Origin: an uncultured Clostridia bacterium
GTDB lineage: Bacteria; Bacillota; Clostridia; Christensenellales; Borkfalkiaceae
NCBI GenBank assembly: GCA_944343275.1
Contig: CALVMH010000004.1
Coordinates: forward strand, 1 to 64,000
Reading direction: 5' to 3'
Length of the DNA: 64,000 nucleotides
Part shown: in pieces, positions 42,877 to 51,524 of the stretch
How the letters are laid out: every line of letters begins with the position of its first letter
How positions within the stretch are numbered: position 1 is the stretch's first letter
Program-made: the position numbers and the translations under genes
The notes under the pieces: generated by a model
The model's input: the letters and a program-made list of their open reading frames with translations, nothing else
Databases searched by the model: none
Told to the model about the DNA's origin: nothing

Positions 42877-43065
42877 ATGGCAGTCCCCAAGACAAAGCAG
42901 TCGAAGAGCAGGACGAACAAGCGTTTTGCAAACTACAAGGCGACCGCGGCGACGCTCGTCGAGTGCCCGCATTGCCACGAGCTCAAAGTCGCGCACCGCG
43001 TGTGCAAGAACTGCGGCTATTACGACGGCAAGGAAGTCATCGCCGAAAAAGAAGAGACAAAGTAA
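42877..43065 (+). CDS. rpmF: 50S ribosomal protein L32
   Basis: A 62-residue basic protein with the L32 N-terminus MAVPKTKQSKSRTNKRFANYK and a four-Cys zinc ribbon (CPHCHELKVAHRVCKNCGYYDG), the zinc-binding (C+) form. AGAGGTGA precedes the ATG. It is co-transcribed with the DUF177 gene and ends in a terminator. Confidence 0.97.
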   Translation: MAVPKTKQSKSRTNKRFANYKATAATLVECPHCHELKVAHRVCKNCGYYDGKEVIAEKEETK

Positions 43066-43079
43066 GCTGTCAAACTGCA

Positions 43080-43110
43080 GAAGCGGACTTTTATAAAGCC
43101 CGCTTCTTTT
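43080..43110 (+). terminator. Terminator of rpmF
   Basis: Eleven-position stem with one mismatch (43080-43090 with 43096-43106), short loop, then four T residues. Confidence 0.8.
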
Positions 43111-43259
43111 CATACGGAAGGGCGCCGCGTGCGCACGGCAGTCTGTTTCCCGGAATGCTTTCAGGCGCATCGCCTGTCTGCGTGTTCGCAAGCCGGACGG
43201 ACCCTTTGCGGCGGACGCCGTCACCGCGCTGCCCGCCCTGAAACGAAAGGAGGAACGGT

Positions 43260-43895
43260 ATGAATAAAAAGGCTTTTTACGATCTTTCCTACGGCGTCTA
43301 TCTGTGCACCTCGTGGGACGAGGGGCGTCCCGTCGGCTGCGTCGCCAACAGTGCGATGCAGATCACGTCCGCTCCCGCCACCATCGCCGTCTCGCTCAAC
43401 CATGGCAATTACACCAACAAGTGTGTGGCGGATACGGGGTATTTTGCCGTCTGCGTGCTGGCGGAGGACTGCGATCCGCAGCTCATCGGCAGGTTCGGGT
43501 TTTACAGTTCGAAGGAGACGGACAAGTTCGGCGCAACGCCGTGGAAGGTGCGCGGCAAGCTCCCCGTTCCGGACGGCGTCAAGTGCTTCTTCTCCTGCAA
43601 GGTCGTCGACAAAATGGAGACGGCGACGCACACCGTCTTTTTGGGCGAAGTGCTGGATGCGGACGTCCTGTCGGACGGAACGCCCATGACGTATGCCTAC
43701 TATCATAAGGTGCTCAAAGGCAGGACCGCCGTCAATGCGCCCACCTATCAGGCGGAAGAGCGGACGGAAGGCAGATATGTGTGCAAGGTCTGCGGGTATG
43801 TGTACGACGGGGATGTTCCCTTTGAACAGCTCCCCGATGATTGGGTGTGTCCCGTCTGCGGCGCGCCCAAATCGCAGTTTATCAAACAGGCATGA
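43260..43895 (+). CDS. hrb: Flavin reductase-rubredoxin fusion (high-molecular-weight rubredoxin / flavoredoxin)
   Basis: A 211-residue fusion. Residues ~1-155 are a flavin-reductase-like FMN-binding domain ([41 protein letters not shown]). Residues ~170-208 are a rubredoxin with two CxxC pairs ([12 protein letters not shown] and WVCPVCGAP) that bind one iron. Such proteins pass electrons from NAD(P)H oxidoreductases to flavodiiron proteins or peroxide-reducing enzymes in anaerobes. AAAGGAGG precedes the ATG. No partner gene is adjacent. A strong terminator follows. Confidence 0.93.
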   Translation: MNKKAFYDLSYGVYLCTSWDEGRPVGCVANSAMQITSAPATIAVSLNHGNYTNKCVADTGYFAVCVLAEDCDPQLIGRFGFYSSKETDKFGATPWKVRGKLPVPDGVKCFFSCKVVDKMETATHTVFLGEVLDADVLSDGTPMTYAYYHKVLKGRTAVNAPTYQAEERTEGRYVCKVCGYVYDGDVPFEQLPDDWVCPVCGAPKSQFIKQA

Positions 43896-43914
43896 TCGGC
43901 TGACGGTCGTTGTT

Positions 43915-43947
43915 GCCGCCGCGCCATTCGGCGCGGCGGCTTTTTTT
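43915..43947 (+). terminator. Strong terminator after hrb
   Basis: Perfect 11-bp GC-rich stem (43915-43925 with 43930-43940), ATTC loop, seven T residues. It marks the border between the housekeeping block and the polysaccharide locus. Confidence 0.9.
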
Positions 43948-43990
43948 GCCCTTTTTGTGAAAACGTGGCGGCCGGAAAAACAGCCAAAAA

Positions 43991-44010
43991 GTGCACTATT
44001 TGCGCATGAT
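43991..44010 (-). promoter_or_regulatory. Candidate AraC-binding element, copy 1
   Basis: Minus strand ATCATGCGCAAATAGTGCAC, nearly identical (one base changed) to the element at 45938-45957. It lies 12 bp upstream of the -35 of the GH43-like gene. Confidence 0.7.
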
Positions 44011-44022
44011 GAAAAAATCATC

Positions 44023-44051
44023 TTTACAAGAACGCGAAAAGTTCTTATACT
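44023..44051 (+). promoter_or_regulatory. Promoter of the cytoplasmic GH43-like gene
   Basis: -35 TTTACA (44023-44028), 17-bp spacer, -10 TATACT (44046-44051). The spacer region contains AAGAAC-N7-GTTCTT, a possible extra operator. Confidence 0.7.
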
Positions 44052-44087
44052 CAGGGTGCAAAATCGGCAAAGGACAGAAAAAGGGCT

Positions 44088-44987
44088 ATGTTATTCACGG
44101 AAAACAACGGCAGCCGCACGGCATACGCCAAAGACCCCGCAGTCATTCGCTGGAAAGATCGATACTATCTCTATTTTTCCTCATACTACAAGGATGACGG
44201 GCGGGAGCGGCTGGGGATCGGGATCGCCGTTTCGGACGATATGGAAACGTGGACGAGCATCGGACACATTCCCTATACGCAAGCGTGCGAACGCAACGGC
44301 ATCGGGGCGCCCGGAGCGATCGTGCTCGGCGGACGCATCCATTTGTTCTATCAGAGTTACGGCAATCAGGCGCATGACGCTATCTGCCACGCGGTGAGCA
44401 CGGACGGCGTTCATTTTGAAAAAGATGCGACCAATCCCGTCTTCCGTCCTTCGGACGATTGGTGCGTCGGGCGTGCCATCGACGCCGACGTCGTTCCCTT
44501 TGCGGGCAGGCTGCTTTTATATTTCGCCACGCGCGACCATGCCATGCGGGTCCAGAAGGTCGGCGTTGCCGCGGCGCCGCTCGGAAGCAGTTTTTCGCGC
44601 GGGGCATGGCGGCAGCTTGCGGCGCATCCCGTGCTCGTTCCCGAATTTGCATGGGAAGGGGAGTGTATCGAGGCGCCCGCCGCGCTCGAACAGGACGGCA
44701 AAATTTATCTCTTTTACGGCGGTGCCTACAATTGTTCGCCGCAGCAGATCGGCGTTGCCGTCTCCGAAGACGGCGTTTGCTTCCGCAAATTATTCGACCG
44801 CCCCTTTATTGCCGCGGGAACGCCCGGGGCATGGAACAGCTGCGAATCGGGGCATCCGTATGTCTACCGTGACGAAGACGGCAGGGTCTGGCTGTTCTAT
44901 CAGGGGTCTGCGGATATGGGCAAGAGCTGGTATCTCACGCGCTGCCGTATCGGGTTCCGGGACGGACTTCCCGTCGTTTGTTCATAG
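44088..44987 (+). CDS. GH43-like five-bladed beta-propeller glycosidase, cytoplasmic
   Basis: A 299-residue protein with no signal peptide, consistent with action on imported oligosaccharides. Repeated blade motifs (DPAVIRWKDRYYLYFSSYYKD, GAPGAIVLGGRIHLFYQSYG, GRAIDADVVPFAGRLLLYFATRD, EAPAALEQDGKIYLFYGGAYN, SGHPYVYRDEDGRVWLFYQGS) give a five-bladed propeller as in GH43/GH62/GH130-type enzymes. Acidic residues in DPAV, DADV and EAPA are plausible active-site positions. The substrate is unknown; arabinosides, xylosides or similar are common. AAAGGG precedes the ATG. Its 3' end overlaps the convergent AraC gene by 6 bp. Confidence 0.8.
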   Translation: MLFTENNGSRTAYAKDPAVIRWKDRYYLYFSSYYKDDGRERLGIGIAVSDDMETWTSIGHIPYTQACERNGIGAPGAIVLGGRIHLFYQSYGNQAHDAICHAVSTDGVHFEKDATNPVFRPSDDWCVGRAIDADVVPFAGRLLLYFATRDHAMRVQKVGVAAAPLGSSFSRGAWRQLAAHPVLVPEFAWEGECIEAPAALEQDGKIYLFYGGAYNCSPQQIGVAVSEDGVCFRKLFDRPFIAAGTPGAWNSCESGHPYVYRDEDGRVWLFYQGSADMGKSWYLTRCRIGFRDGLPVVCS

Positions 44988-45854
44988 GGGGTCCTCGCCG
45001 CCCGAAAACGGATCCCGCTCCTGGTTGCGGATGCATTCGGAGGGCGTTTGCCCGAAACGCAGCTTGAACTGCCGCGAAAAATATTTGACATTGGCGAAGG
45101 AAAGCCGTTCGGCGACTTCTCCCACATTGAGGAAGGTCGCACGGAAGAGCGTCCGCGCCGTGTCGAGTTTTTTGTCGAGCACATAGCGGATGGGGGAGAC
45201 GCCGTATTTTGTTTTGAAGATGCGTTCCGTCTGGGAGACGGAACGGTGGACGATGTTGGCAAGGTCTTCGAGCGTCAGGCGCTCATAGATATTGTAGTCG
45301 ATGTAGCTGCGGATCAGGTCGGCGGGATGCGCATCCGTGGCGGCTGCGGAAAAGTTGGGCGGCGCGATGCGCTGGATGAGCCGCAGGATGCAGCAGCAAA
45401 GTTCTGTATAGGCGTTTTGGGAAAGATTGCCGTGTTCGATGACGGAAAAAGCCTGTTCAAAGATGTCCCGTGCATCGGTACGGACGACGCGCGCGCTCTC
45501 CGTGACGTTATGTGCGGCAAGCATGCGGTCGACGAGCGACCCGCTCACGACCAGAAAGACCTTTTCGTAGGGGTCTGACTTGTCGGCATAATAAACGTGT
45601 TGCTGCAATTTGTTGAGGAAGAACAGATCGCCCGCCTGCACGCACAGCTTTTTCTCGCGCGTTTCGATGTATCCTTTTCCGGAAAGGACGTATTCAAAGT
45701 TATACCAATCCCAAAGATAGCCGTCTTTATAGGAGTGATGGATGGTGTAGTTGGGCGTGGGCAGGGTCTTTCCCGCCATGGCAAGACAGAAGAAGTCGTT
45801 GGCGTGCGTGCGCTCGTCCAGATAGATGATCTCATGTTTCCGGTTATATCTCAT
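44982..45854 (-). CDS. AraC-family regulator of the polysaccharide locus
   Basis: A 290-residue regulator with an N-terminal cupin-like sensing domain (FEYVLSGKGYIETREKKLCVQAGDLFFLN) and a C-terminal double helix-turn-helix (residues ~190-285: YERLTLEDLANIVHRSVSQTERIFKTKYGVSPIRYVLDKKLDTA...FANVKYFSRQFKLRFGQTPSECI). Such proteins activate sugar-utilisation operons on binding an oligosaccharide. It lies between two matching candidate sites upstream of the GH43-like gene and of the importer. The start at 45854 is preferred because the promoter puts +1 on this ATG. It overlaps the convergent gene by 6 bp. Confidence 0.9.
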   Translation of the reverse strand: MRYNRKHEIIYLDERTHANDFFCLAMAGKTLPTPNYTIHHSYKDGYLWDWYNFEYVLSGKGYIETREKKLCVQAGDLFFLNKLQQHVYYADKSDPYEKVFLVVSGSLVDRMLAAHNVTESARVVRTDARDIFEQAFSVIEHGNLSQNAYTELCCCILRLIQRIAPPNFSAAATDAHPADLIRSYIDYNIYERLTLEDLANIVHRSVSQTERIFKTKYGVSPIRYVLDKKLDTARTLFRATFLNVGEVAERLSFANVKYFSRQFKLRFGQTPSECIRNQERDPFSGGEDPL

Positions 45855-45860
45855 GGCTTG

Positions 45861-45889
45861 ATTATAACACCGTCGCGGCGGTTTGTCAA
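45861..45889 (-). promoter_or_regulatory. Promoter of the AraC gene, +1 on the start codon
   Basis: Minus strand -35 TTGACA (45884-45889), 17-bp spacer, -10 TATAAT (45861-45866). Six bases (CAAGCC) separate the -10 from the ATG, so +1 is the A of ATG: a leaderless transcript. Confidence 0.75.
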
Positions 45890-45937
45890 TGCGGAAATAA
45901 AAACCATTATTCAGAAAAAAATAGAAAAATGACATTT

Positions 45938-45957
45938 ATCATGCGCAAATAATGCAC
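45938..45957 (+). promoter_or_regulatory. Candidate AraC-binding element, copy 2
   Basis: ATCATGCGCAAATAATGCAC, 20 bp upstream of the importer -35. TGCGCA and TGCACC repeat with 11-bp spacing, as expected for the two HTH motifs of an AraC protein. Confidence 0.7.
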
Positions 45958-45977
45958 CATATCGATGAAATCGTGTG

Positions 45978-46006
45978 TTTACGCGTATTGTGAAATGTGA
46001 TATAGT
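45978..46006 (+). promoter_or_regulatory. Promoter of the importer operon
   Basis: -35 TTTACG (45978-45983), 17-bp spacer, -10 TATAGT (46001-46006). Both boxes are imperfect, consistent with dependence on an activator. Confidence 0.7.
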
Positions 46007-46066
46007 AATGTCAGGAACCATCATCCTGACGGAAAATTTTGTTCCTGCGGGAAAAGGAGGAAGACG

Positions 46067-47854
46067 ATGAAAAAGAGACTGTGCTGTTTGCTTGCCGCCA
46101 TTCTGACGGGCGCCGCGGCGCTGGGAACGATGAGCGGCTGCGGCAAAGGTTCGGACATCGAGTTCGACGATGAGGGGAACGTCATCCCTTCGGACACGAC
46201 GACCGTCATCAACTTCTGGGGTTGGGCGGACAAGTACGAGGAGGATGCGTTCAATATTCTTGTGGAAAATTTCAATAAGAAATATGAAGGCGTCATCCGC
46301 GTCAATTACACGCCCAAGAGTTCGAGCGGCTATAACGATAACTTCGTTGCCAACATGATCGGCGGCCCGGACGTCGCCTATGCCGCAGAGAACTATTTCA
46401 AGCGGTATGTCGATCAGGGCGCGCTCTATGACATCACGTCCTTTTATGAGGAGAGCGTTGCGGCGTGGGAGACGTCGGGCGGAACGAGCGGGCTGGACGA
46501 AGCGGACATGCTGCCCTATACCGTCAACCGCTACCGCTACGATCCCGAAACGGCGACCTCGGAGGCAGACGATCCGCTCTACGGCATCGCCAAGGACCTT
46601 GCGCCTACGGCGATCTATTATAATGAAAAATTTTTCAAGGCGGCGGGCATCACCATTGTCTCCGAACCGGAAGAGGAGATCGCGGCGTGGAACGCGGCGC
46701 ATCCCTCCGACAAGAAGAAGATCATGGCGTTTTACGAAGAGGACGGAAAATACTATTTCAATAACGCCGTTGCCATGAGCTGGCAGGAATGCATCGATCT
46801 TGCCCGCCTCTTGCAGACGCCCGTTTCGCAGGGCGGCGGCGGAGCCGACTACGGATTTTTTTCCGAGTGGTGGTTCAATTACGGCTGGTCGGTGGGCGGC
46901 GACTGCATCGAATATATCCCCACGGACGATGCACAGTTCAACGGCGGATATTATCAGTTCACCCTCAATGACGCAACCAAAAATTATATCGTCAAGGACG
47001 ATGCACAGCCGATCGAGGTCAACGGCAATCATTATGCGGCAGGGGAGATCGTCTCCTACCTCGACAAAGGCGCCCTCACCGATCAGCAAAAGCAAAGCTG
47101 CAACGAGCTGCCCTCCCAGCGCGAGGCGTTCACCGAATTCGTGCGCCTTTCGCAGGGGACGGATCAGGTCGTGGACAACGTGAAGGGGGTCTATGACAGC
47201 GTGGAAGATTTCTACGGTGCGGACGGAAACGGCGATCTCAAAGGGTATGCCGTCGCACCCAATCCCAACGAGATGAGCGAAAACAAAAATTCCTATTTCT
47301 CTTCGGGGAAGGTGGCGATGCTCGTCTCCACCGCATCCGTACAGCGGCAGTTTTCGGAGAACATGCGGGGCGAAAATACCTATAACGTGGCACCCATGCT
47401 CGTCTATAAGGAGTATTCTGCGGACGGGACGGAGGTGCTCGTGCACGGCGCGGAAGCGGCGCATAGCGGCTCCGTCGTCATCGTCATGAACGCCAACACG
47501 CGCTATCCGAATGCGAGCTGGCTGTTTATGGAATATATTGCAAGCAAAGAGGGGCAGACCATCCAGGCGCAGCAGGGGTTTGCATGCCCGTATTACCGCT
47601 CGCTTGCGGGCGATCCGGAAGGGGTGTTCCTGAACAGCAAGTATGCGGCGGAAAACGCCGTCGTCTTTGCGCAGGCAACGGAATACGAAACGCCGGGGGA
47701 TTGGTGGTATTTGAAGGACAAGCGCTGGATCGACGATTGGTCCGGCGTGCTCAACACCGACGTGCGCAACGGAAAGATGTCCTTGACGGAGTTTTACGTC
47801 TGTCCCGAATATCTCGCCACGCAGCAGCTGCTTGACGCATATACGAAGAAATAA
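46067..47854 (+). CDS. ABC sugar importer substrate-binding lipoprotein
   Basis: A 595-residue extracytoplasmic binding protein of the CUT1 type. The signal peptide ends in lipobox TMSGC with the lipidated Cys near residue 25. The mature protein starts with INFWGWADKYEEDAFNILVENFNKKYEGVIRVNY, typical of family 1 solute-binding proteins, and is longer than the usual ~430-residue members, suggesting a large oligosaccharide ligand. Aromatic-rich segments (FFSEWWFNYGWSVGG, GDWWYLKDKRWIDDW) could stack on sugars. AAAAGGAGG precedes the ATG. Its two permease genes follow after 12 bp. Confidence 0.93.
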   Translation: MKKRLCCLLAAILTGAAALGTMSGCGKGSDIEFDDEGNVIPSDTTTVINFWGWADKYEEDAFNILVENFNKKYEGVIRVNYTPKSSSGYNDNFVANMIGGPDVAYAAENYFKRYVDQGALYDITSFYEESVAAWETSGGTSGLDEADMLPYTVNRYRYDPETATSEADDPLYGIAKDLAPTAIYYNEKFFKAAGITIVSEPEEEIAAWNAAHPSDKKKIMAFYEEDGKYYFNNAVAMSWQECIDLARLLQTPVSQGGGGADYGFFSEWWFNYGWSVGGDCIEYIPTDDAQFNGGYYQFTLNDATKNYIVKDDAQPIEVNGNHYAAGEIVSYLDKGALTDQQKQSCNELPSQREAFTEFVRLSQGTDQVVDNVKGVYDSVEDFYGADGNGDLKGYAVAPNPNEMSENKNSYFSSGKVAMLVSTASVQRQFSENMRGENTYNVAPMLVYKEYSADGTEVLVHGAEAAHSGSVVIVMNANTRYPNASWLFMEYIASKEGQTIQAQQGFACPYYRSLAGDPEGVFLNSKYAAENAVVFAQATEYETPGDWWYLKDKRWIDDWSGVLNTDVRNGKMSLTEFYVCPEYLATQQLLDAYTKK

Positions 47855-47866
47855 GAGGAGAACGGC

Positions 47867-48814
47867 ATGGAGCAGATCGGAAGCAGGACGCGGACGGAAC
47901 AGATGCCGCCCGATCCTTCGCCGAAAAAGAAAAAAAGCGGACAGGCGCGCAGCGAAGAGCTGTGCGGGACGATCATGGGGGCGCTCCCCGTTGTGTCCTG
48001 CCTGGTATTCAGCGTTGTGCCGATGGCGCTTGCGCTCGTCATGGCGTTCTTCCGTATGCGCACGCCCGTCTCGTTTGCGGGCGCCGAGTTCGTGTGGTTT
48101 GGCAATTTCAAAGAAATCTTTTCGGACGCCAATTTCGGAACGGCGCTTTTGAATACGCTCATTTATTCGCTGACGCTTCCCGTGTCGCTCATATTCGCGC
48201 TGCTGATCGCGGCGGCGCTCAATGCCACGGTCAGGGGCACGGGAGCGTTTCGCGTCATTCTTTTTCTGCCCTTCATCTGTTCGTCGGTCGCCATCGTCTT
48301 TGTGTGGAAGTGGCTGTTCGATACCAATTACGGCATTCTCAACGAACTTCTCGGCGTGCGCGTCGGATGGCTGGATTCTCCGTGGATGTTCCGCATCTCC
48401 CTCATCGTCATGATGGTGTGGGCGCAGACGGGGTATAAAGTCATCCTGATCTCGGCAAGCCTCACGTCGGTCAACCGCGCGTATTATGAGGCGGCGGAGC
48501 TGGATGGCGCCAATGTGGGGCAGCGCTTCTTGCACATCACCGTTCCCGCCGTCAGCCCGACGCTCTTTTTTCTGCTCGTGACGGGGCTGGTGAGCATTTT
48601 GCAGCTGTTCAGCGAAGTGCAGGTCATGGACCCGACGGGCGGGGAATCCATCGATTATGCGGCGCTCACCGTCGTGTTCTATATCTACCGTCAGGGATTT
48701 TCTTACAATGCCATGGGCGCTGCCGCCGCCGCGTCGTGGATCCTGACGCTGATCGCGCTCGTCCTGACGGTGCTCAATTTCAAACTCTCCAAGCTGTGGG
48801 TGAAATATGATTAG
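47867..48814 (+). CDS. CUT1 sugar importer permease, MalF/UgpA-like
   Basis: A 315-residue permease. A cytoplasmic N-terminus (about 30 residues, Lys-rich) precedes six membrane helices. The EAA motif YYEAAELDGANVGQRFLHITVPAVSPTLFF, which contacts the ATPase, lies near residue 205. The GAGGAAC-like site precedes the ATG. It overlaps the second permease gene by 8 bp. No ABC ATPase gene is in the locus, so a shared MsmK/UgpC-type ATPase encoded elsewhere is expected to power it. Confidence 0.92.
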   Translation: MEQIGSRTRTEQMPPDPSPKKKKSGQARSEELCGTIMGALPVVSCLVFSVVPMALALVMAFFRMRTPVSFAGAEFVWFGNFKEIFSDANFGTALLNTLIYSLTLPVSLIFALLIAAALNATVRGTGAFRVILFLPFICSSVAIVFVWKWLFDTNYGILNELLGVRVGWLDSPWMFRISLIVMMVWAQTGYKVILISASLTSVNRAYYEAAELDGANVGQRFLHITVPAVSPTLFFLLVTGLVSILQLFSEVQVMDPTGGESIDYAALTVVFYIYRQGFSYNAMGAAAAASWILTLIALVLTVLNFKLSKLWVKYD

Positions 48815-49703
48815 GGCAACCGAGGCGGGGCGCGTCAACCGGCGCGCAAAAATCATACGGTATGCGGGCAGGGCGGCGGTATATCTCTTCCTCGCATGCA
48901 TGGCGCTGTTGGTGCTCTTTCCGTTCTGGATCGCCTTCATCACCTCGTTCAAATATCCCTATGAAGCGAACAGTCTGGATTTTACCTGGTGGCCGACGGA
49001 ATTTACGCTCCACGGGTACGCGGACGTGTTCACCTACCGCGGCGGGAACACCGTGCAGATGCCGCTGCTCATTCTCGGATTTCTGAACACGTTGTGGATG
49101 TATCTGCCGCGCGCCGTCATTGCGACGGTGCTTGCGGGCATGGCGGGGTTTGCCTATGCCAAACTGCGCTTCCGTGCCAAAAACGTGATGTTCGGCTTTC
49201 TGATGACGACCATGCTCTTTCCGGGCGTCATCACGCTCATTCCGTCTTATCTGCTCTTTTACTATTACGATTGGCTGAATACGCCGCTGCCCGTCATTCT
49301 TCCGGGGCTTTTGGGTAGCGTGTCGAGCGTGTTTTTCATGCGGCAGTACTATGCGGGCGTGCCGTCCGATATGATGGACGCCGCCGCGGTGGACGGTCTG
49401 GGATTTTTCGGGATCTATTTCCGTATCATGCTCCCCATCGCCATGCCCGCTTTCTGGGCGCAGTTTGTTCTGGCATTTGTGATGGGATACAATGAATATC
49501 TCGGTCCCATGCTCTATTTGAAGGACGCGGCGCTTCTGACGTTGCAGCTTGCCTTGCAGCAGTTCGCAAGTTCGCGGCAGGTCACGGACCCCGGTGCGGT
49601 CATGGCAGGGACGCTCATTGCCGTCGTGCCGACGGTCGCGCTGTTCGTTCTCGCGCAGAAGTATTTCATTTCCGGGATCGTGACGTCCGGTCTCAAATTG
49701 TGA
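48807..49703 (+). CDS. CUT1 sugar importer permease, MalG/UgpE-like
   Basis: A 298-residue partner permease with six membrane helices and the EAA-type loop MMDAAAVDGLGFFGIYFRIMLPIAMPAFWA near residue 190. The external loop after helix 1 carries FKYPYEANSLDFTWWPTEFTLHGYADVFTYRG, as in importers of plant-derived oligosaccharides. It overlaps the first permease by 8 bp and is followed after 27 bp by a GH43 lipoprotein gene, implying one long transcript. Confidence 0.92.
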   Translation: MIRATEAGRVNRRAKIIRYAGRAAVYLFLACMALLVLFPFWIAFITSFKYPYEANSLDFTWWPTEFTLHGYADVFTYRGGNTVQMPLLILGFLNTLWMYLPRAVIATVLAGMAGFAYAKLRFRAKNVMFGFLMTTMLFPGVITLIPSYLLFYYYDWLNTPLPVILPGLLGSVSSVFFMRQYYAGVPSDMMDAAAVDGLGFFGIYFRIMLPIAMPAFWAQFVLAFVMGYNEYLGPMLYLKDAALLTLQLALQQFASSRQVTDPGAVMAGTLIAVVPTVALFVLAQKYFISGIVTSGLKL

Positions 49704-49730
49704 TCCAATCAAAAGATAAGGAGGGAAGAT

Positions 49731-51506
49731 ATGAACAAGACAAGGCGCATCATTGCGCTTTCCGTGGCACTTTCGGCGCTGTTGGCGCTGACCGGGTGCG
49801 GCGGAAAGGCGTTTGAAGTGGAGCTCGGCTGGTCGGACGGCACCGTTCCCGCGGACGGCACGACGGTGGCGCAGCGCGAATATGACCAATCGCTCTTTTA
49901 TCGCAGCGATCTCGATCTTGCGCTTGCCGATCCGTCCGTCGTCTGGGTGGAAGCGGAAGGGGCGATGTATGCCTATGGCACGAGCAGCGCGCTCTCGTCG
50001 CGCGCCATCGGCGTCTGGCGTTCGGAGGACGGCATCCATTGGGACAACTACGGGGTGGCGTTCGAGCCTTCGCGCGATTCCTGGGGATATGACGACGTGT
50101 GGGCGCCCGAAGTCATCTACGATGAGGAGAACGGGCTCTATTACATGACCTATTCGGCGCGCAATTGCAACACGCTCGCCGCGGGCGGGCCCTACTACGC
50201 AAACACTTATATCGGGCTTGCATATTCCGAGCATCCCGCGGGGCCCTTCGTGCAGTGGACGGGGACGAATGCCAACGGCGATGCGATCGGGTTGGGCGAT
50301 CCCGTGTTCGACCCTGCCAAGCTGACGGCAATGAACGGCGTTGCCTGCGCGGAAGGAACGTATGCGCGTCTCAGGTTTCTGGATTCCTCCTATTTCATGG
50401 ACGAGGACGGCAGCCTCTATCTCTATCTCGTGCGCGGGAATGACCGCTACGGCATTCTCGACCCGACGCTCTCTGCGCGCTTTGATCCCGACAAGTCGGA
50501 AATTTACGTCGTGAAGTGCAAGGACTTTGCTTCCCCCGATTATTCGTCGCTGACACAGCTCACGCGCATCGGGTATACGACGGTGGACGGTGACGAGGTG
50601 AGCGACATCGACGCGGAACGGGCGGCGGACGAGGAGATCAACGAGGCGCCACAGATGTATCGCAGAGGGGATACCTACTATCTGCTCTATTCCCCCGGCG
50701 GGACGATGTCCAATCTCTATTCGGTGGCGCAGGCGGTCGGTTCCTCACCGATGGGTCCGTTCACAAAGCTCTCCAAGGCGGAGGGCGGTCTGGTGCTGGC
50801 AGCCGATATGAATTGGGTGCAGAACGCAGGTCCCGGACACTGCTTCCTGACGCAACTCGGCGATGAACTCTTTTTGTTCCATCATGAGGGGAAGGAACGC
50901 AATGCCGTCAAATCGCGTGCGTTTGCCTATACGCGCGTGGGATTTTTGGAGAACGATGCGGGGCAGACGGTGATGGTCGCAAACGGTCCGACGTCCTATT
51001 CCTTACAGGCGCTGCCCGCGGTGATCAGCGGCTACAAAAATATCGCACCCGAGGCGGCAGTTTCCGCGCAGGGGCTGGCGGAGGGGAGCGATGCCGGATA
51101 TCTCAACGACGGATTTTTCGCGTCCCATCTGTACGGCGTCGTCAAAGAGGCGGAGTTTTCCGCAGACGACACCGCGCAGATCACGCTCACGTTTGACGAT
51201 TGGCGCAGCGTGCGGGCGATCATGCTCTACAACAGCATCGATTATAACAAGACCTTCTATCAGATCGCGCGCATCGCGCTCGACGTTCGCACGGAGAGCG
51301 GGGCGGAGGGCGTCGCCTACATCGACGGCGCGGCGTTCTCCTTCGATGATGCCACGCGGGACGCTTCGCAGTCGCTCATGTTTGCGGGGAGCAACCTTGT
51401 GGCGGAATTTGCCGAGATACAGGTGAAGAGCATTACCATCACCTTCCGCGTGCCGACGGGCAGAACGACGGCGGCGATCGGGGACATCTGGGTGCTTGGG
51501 AAATAA
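49731..51506 (+). CDS. GH43-family lipoprotein glycosidase with C-terminal beta-sandwich
   Basis: A 591-residue surface lipoprotein (lipobox LTGC, Cys near residue 23). Residues ~55-420 are a GH43 beta-propeller: the catalytic base Asp lies in ALADPSVVWVEAEG, the pKa-modulating Asp probably in WGYDDVWAPEVIYDEENG, and the acid Glu in EINEAPQMYRRGDTYYLLYSPGG. Residues ~430-590 form a beta-sandwich resembling an F5/8-type carbohydrate-binding module (YLNDGFFASHLYG...ITLTFDDWRSVRAIMLYNSIDYNKTF). It likely removes arabinose or xylose side groups outside the cell. AAGGAGG precedes the ATG. Confidence 0.88.
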   Translation: MNKTRRIIALSVALSALLALTGCGGKAFEVELGWSDGTVPADGTTVAQREYDQSLFYRSDLDLALADPSVVWVEAEGAMYAYGTSSALSSRAIGVWRSEDGIHWDNYGVAFEPSRDSWGYDDVWAPEVIYDEENGLYYMTYSARNCNTLAAGGPYYANTYIGLAYSEHPAGPFVQWTGTNANGDAIGLGDPVFDPAKLTAMNGVACAEGTYARLRFLDSSYFMDEDGSLYLYLVRGNDRYGILDPTLSARFDPDKSEIYVVKCKDFASPDYSSLTQLTRIGYTTVDGDEVSDIDAERAADEEINEAPQMYRRGDTYYLLYSPGGTMSNLYSVAQAVGSSPMGPFTKLSKAEGGLVLAADMNWVQNAGPGHCFLTQLGDELFLFHHEGKERNAVKSRAFAYTRVGFLENDAGQTVMVANGPTSYSLQALPAVISGYKNIAPEAAVSAQGLAEGSDAGYLNDGFFASHLYGVVKEAEFSADDTAQITLTFDDWRSVRAIMLYNSIDYNKTFYQIARIALDVRTESGAEGVAYIDGAAFSFDDATRDASQSLMFAGSNLVAEFAEIQVKSITITFRVPTGRTTAAIGDIWVLGK

Positions 51507-51524
51507 CAAAGGGAGGAGATGAGG

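Noticed and set aside
43111..43259. Possible riboswitch upstream of the flavoredoxin-rubredoxin gene
   Set aside because: No FMN-box elements or other conserved aptamer blocks could be found.
45911..48952. A 1,013-codon open frame on the minus strand opposite the importer genes
   Set aside because: It is the antisense shadow of three well-supported plus-strand genes with clear motifs; the protein is His/Arg-rich without any domain, as expected in GC-rich DNA.
51519..51524. ATG at 51519 as start of the giant lipoprotein
   Set aside because: It is only 2 nt from GGGAGG, too close for initiation; the ATG at 51525 has 8-nt spacing.
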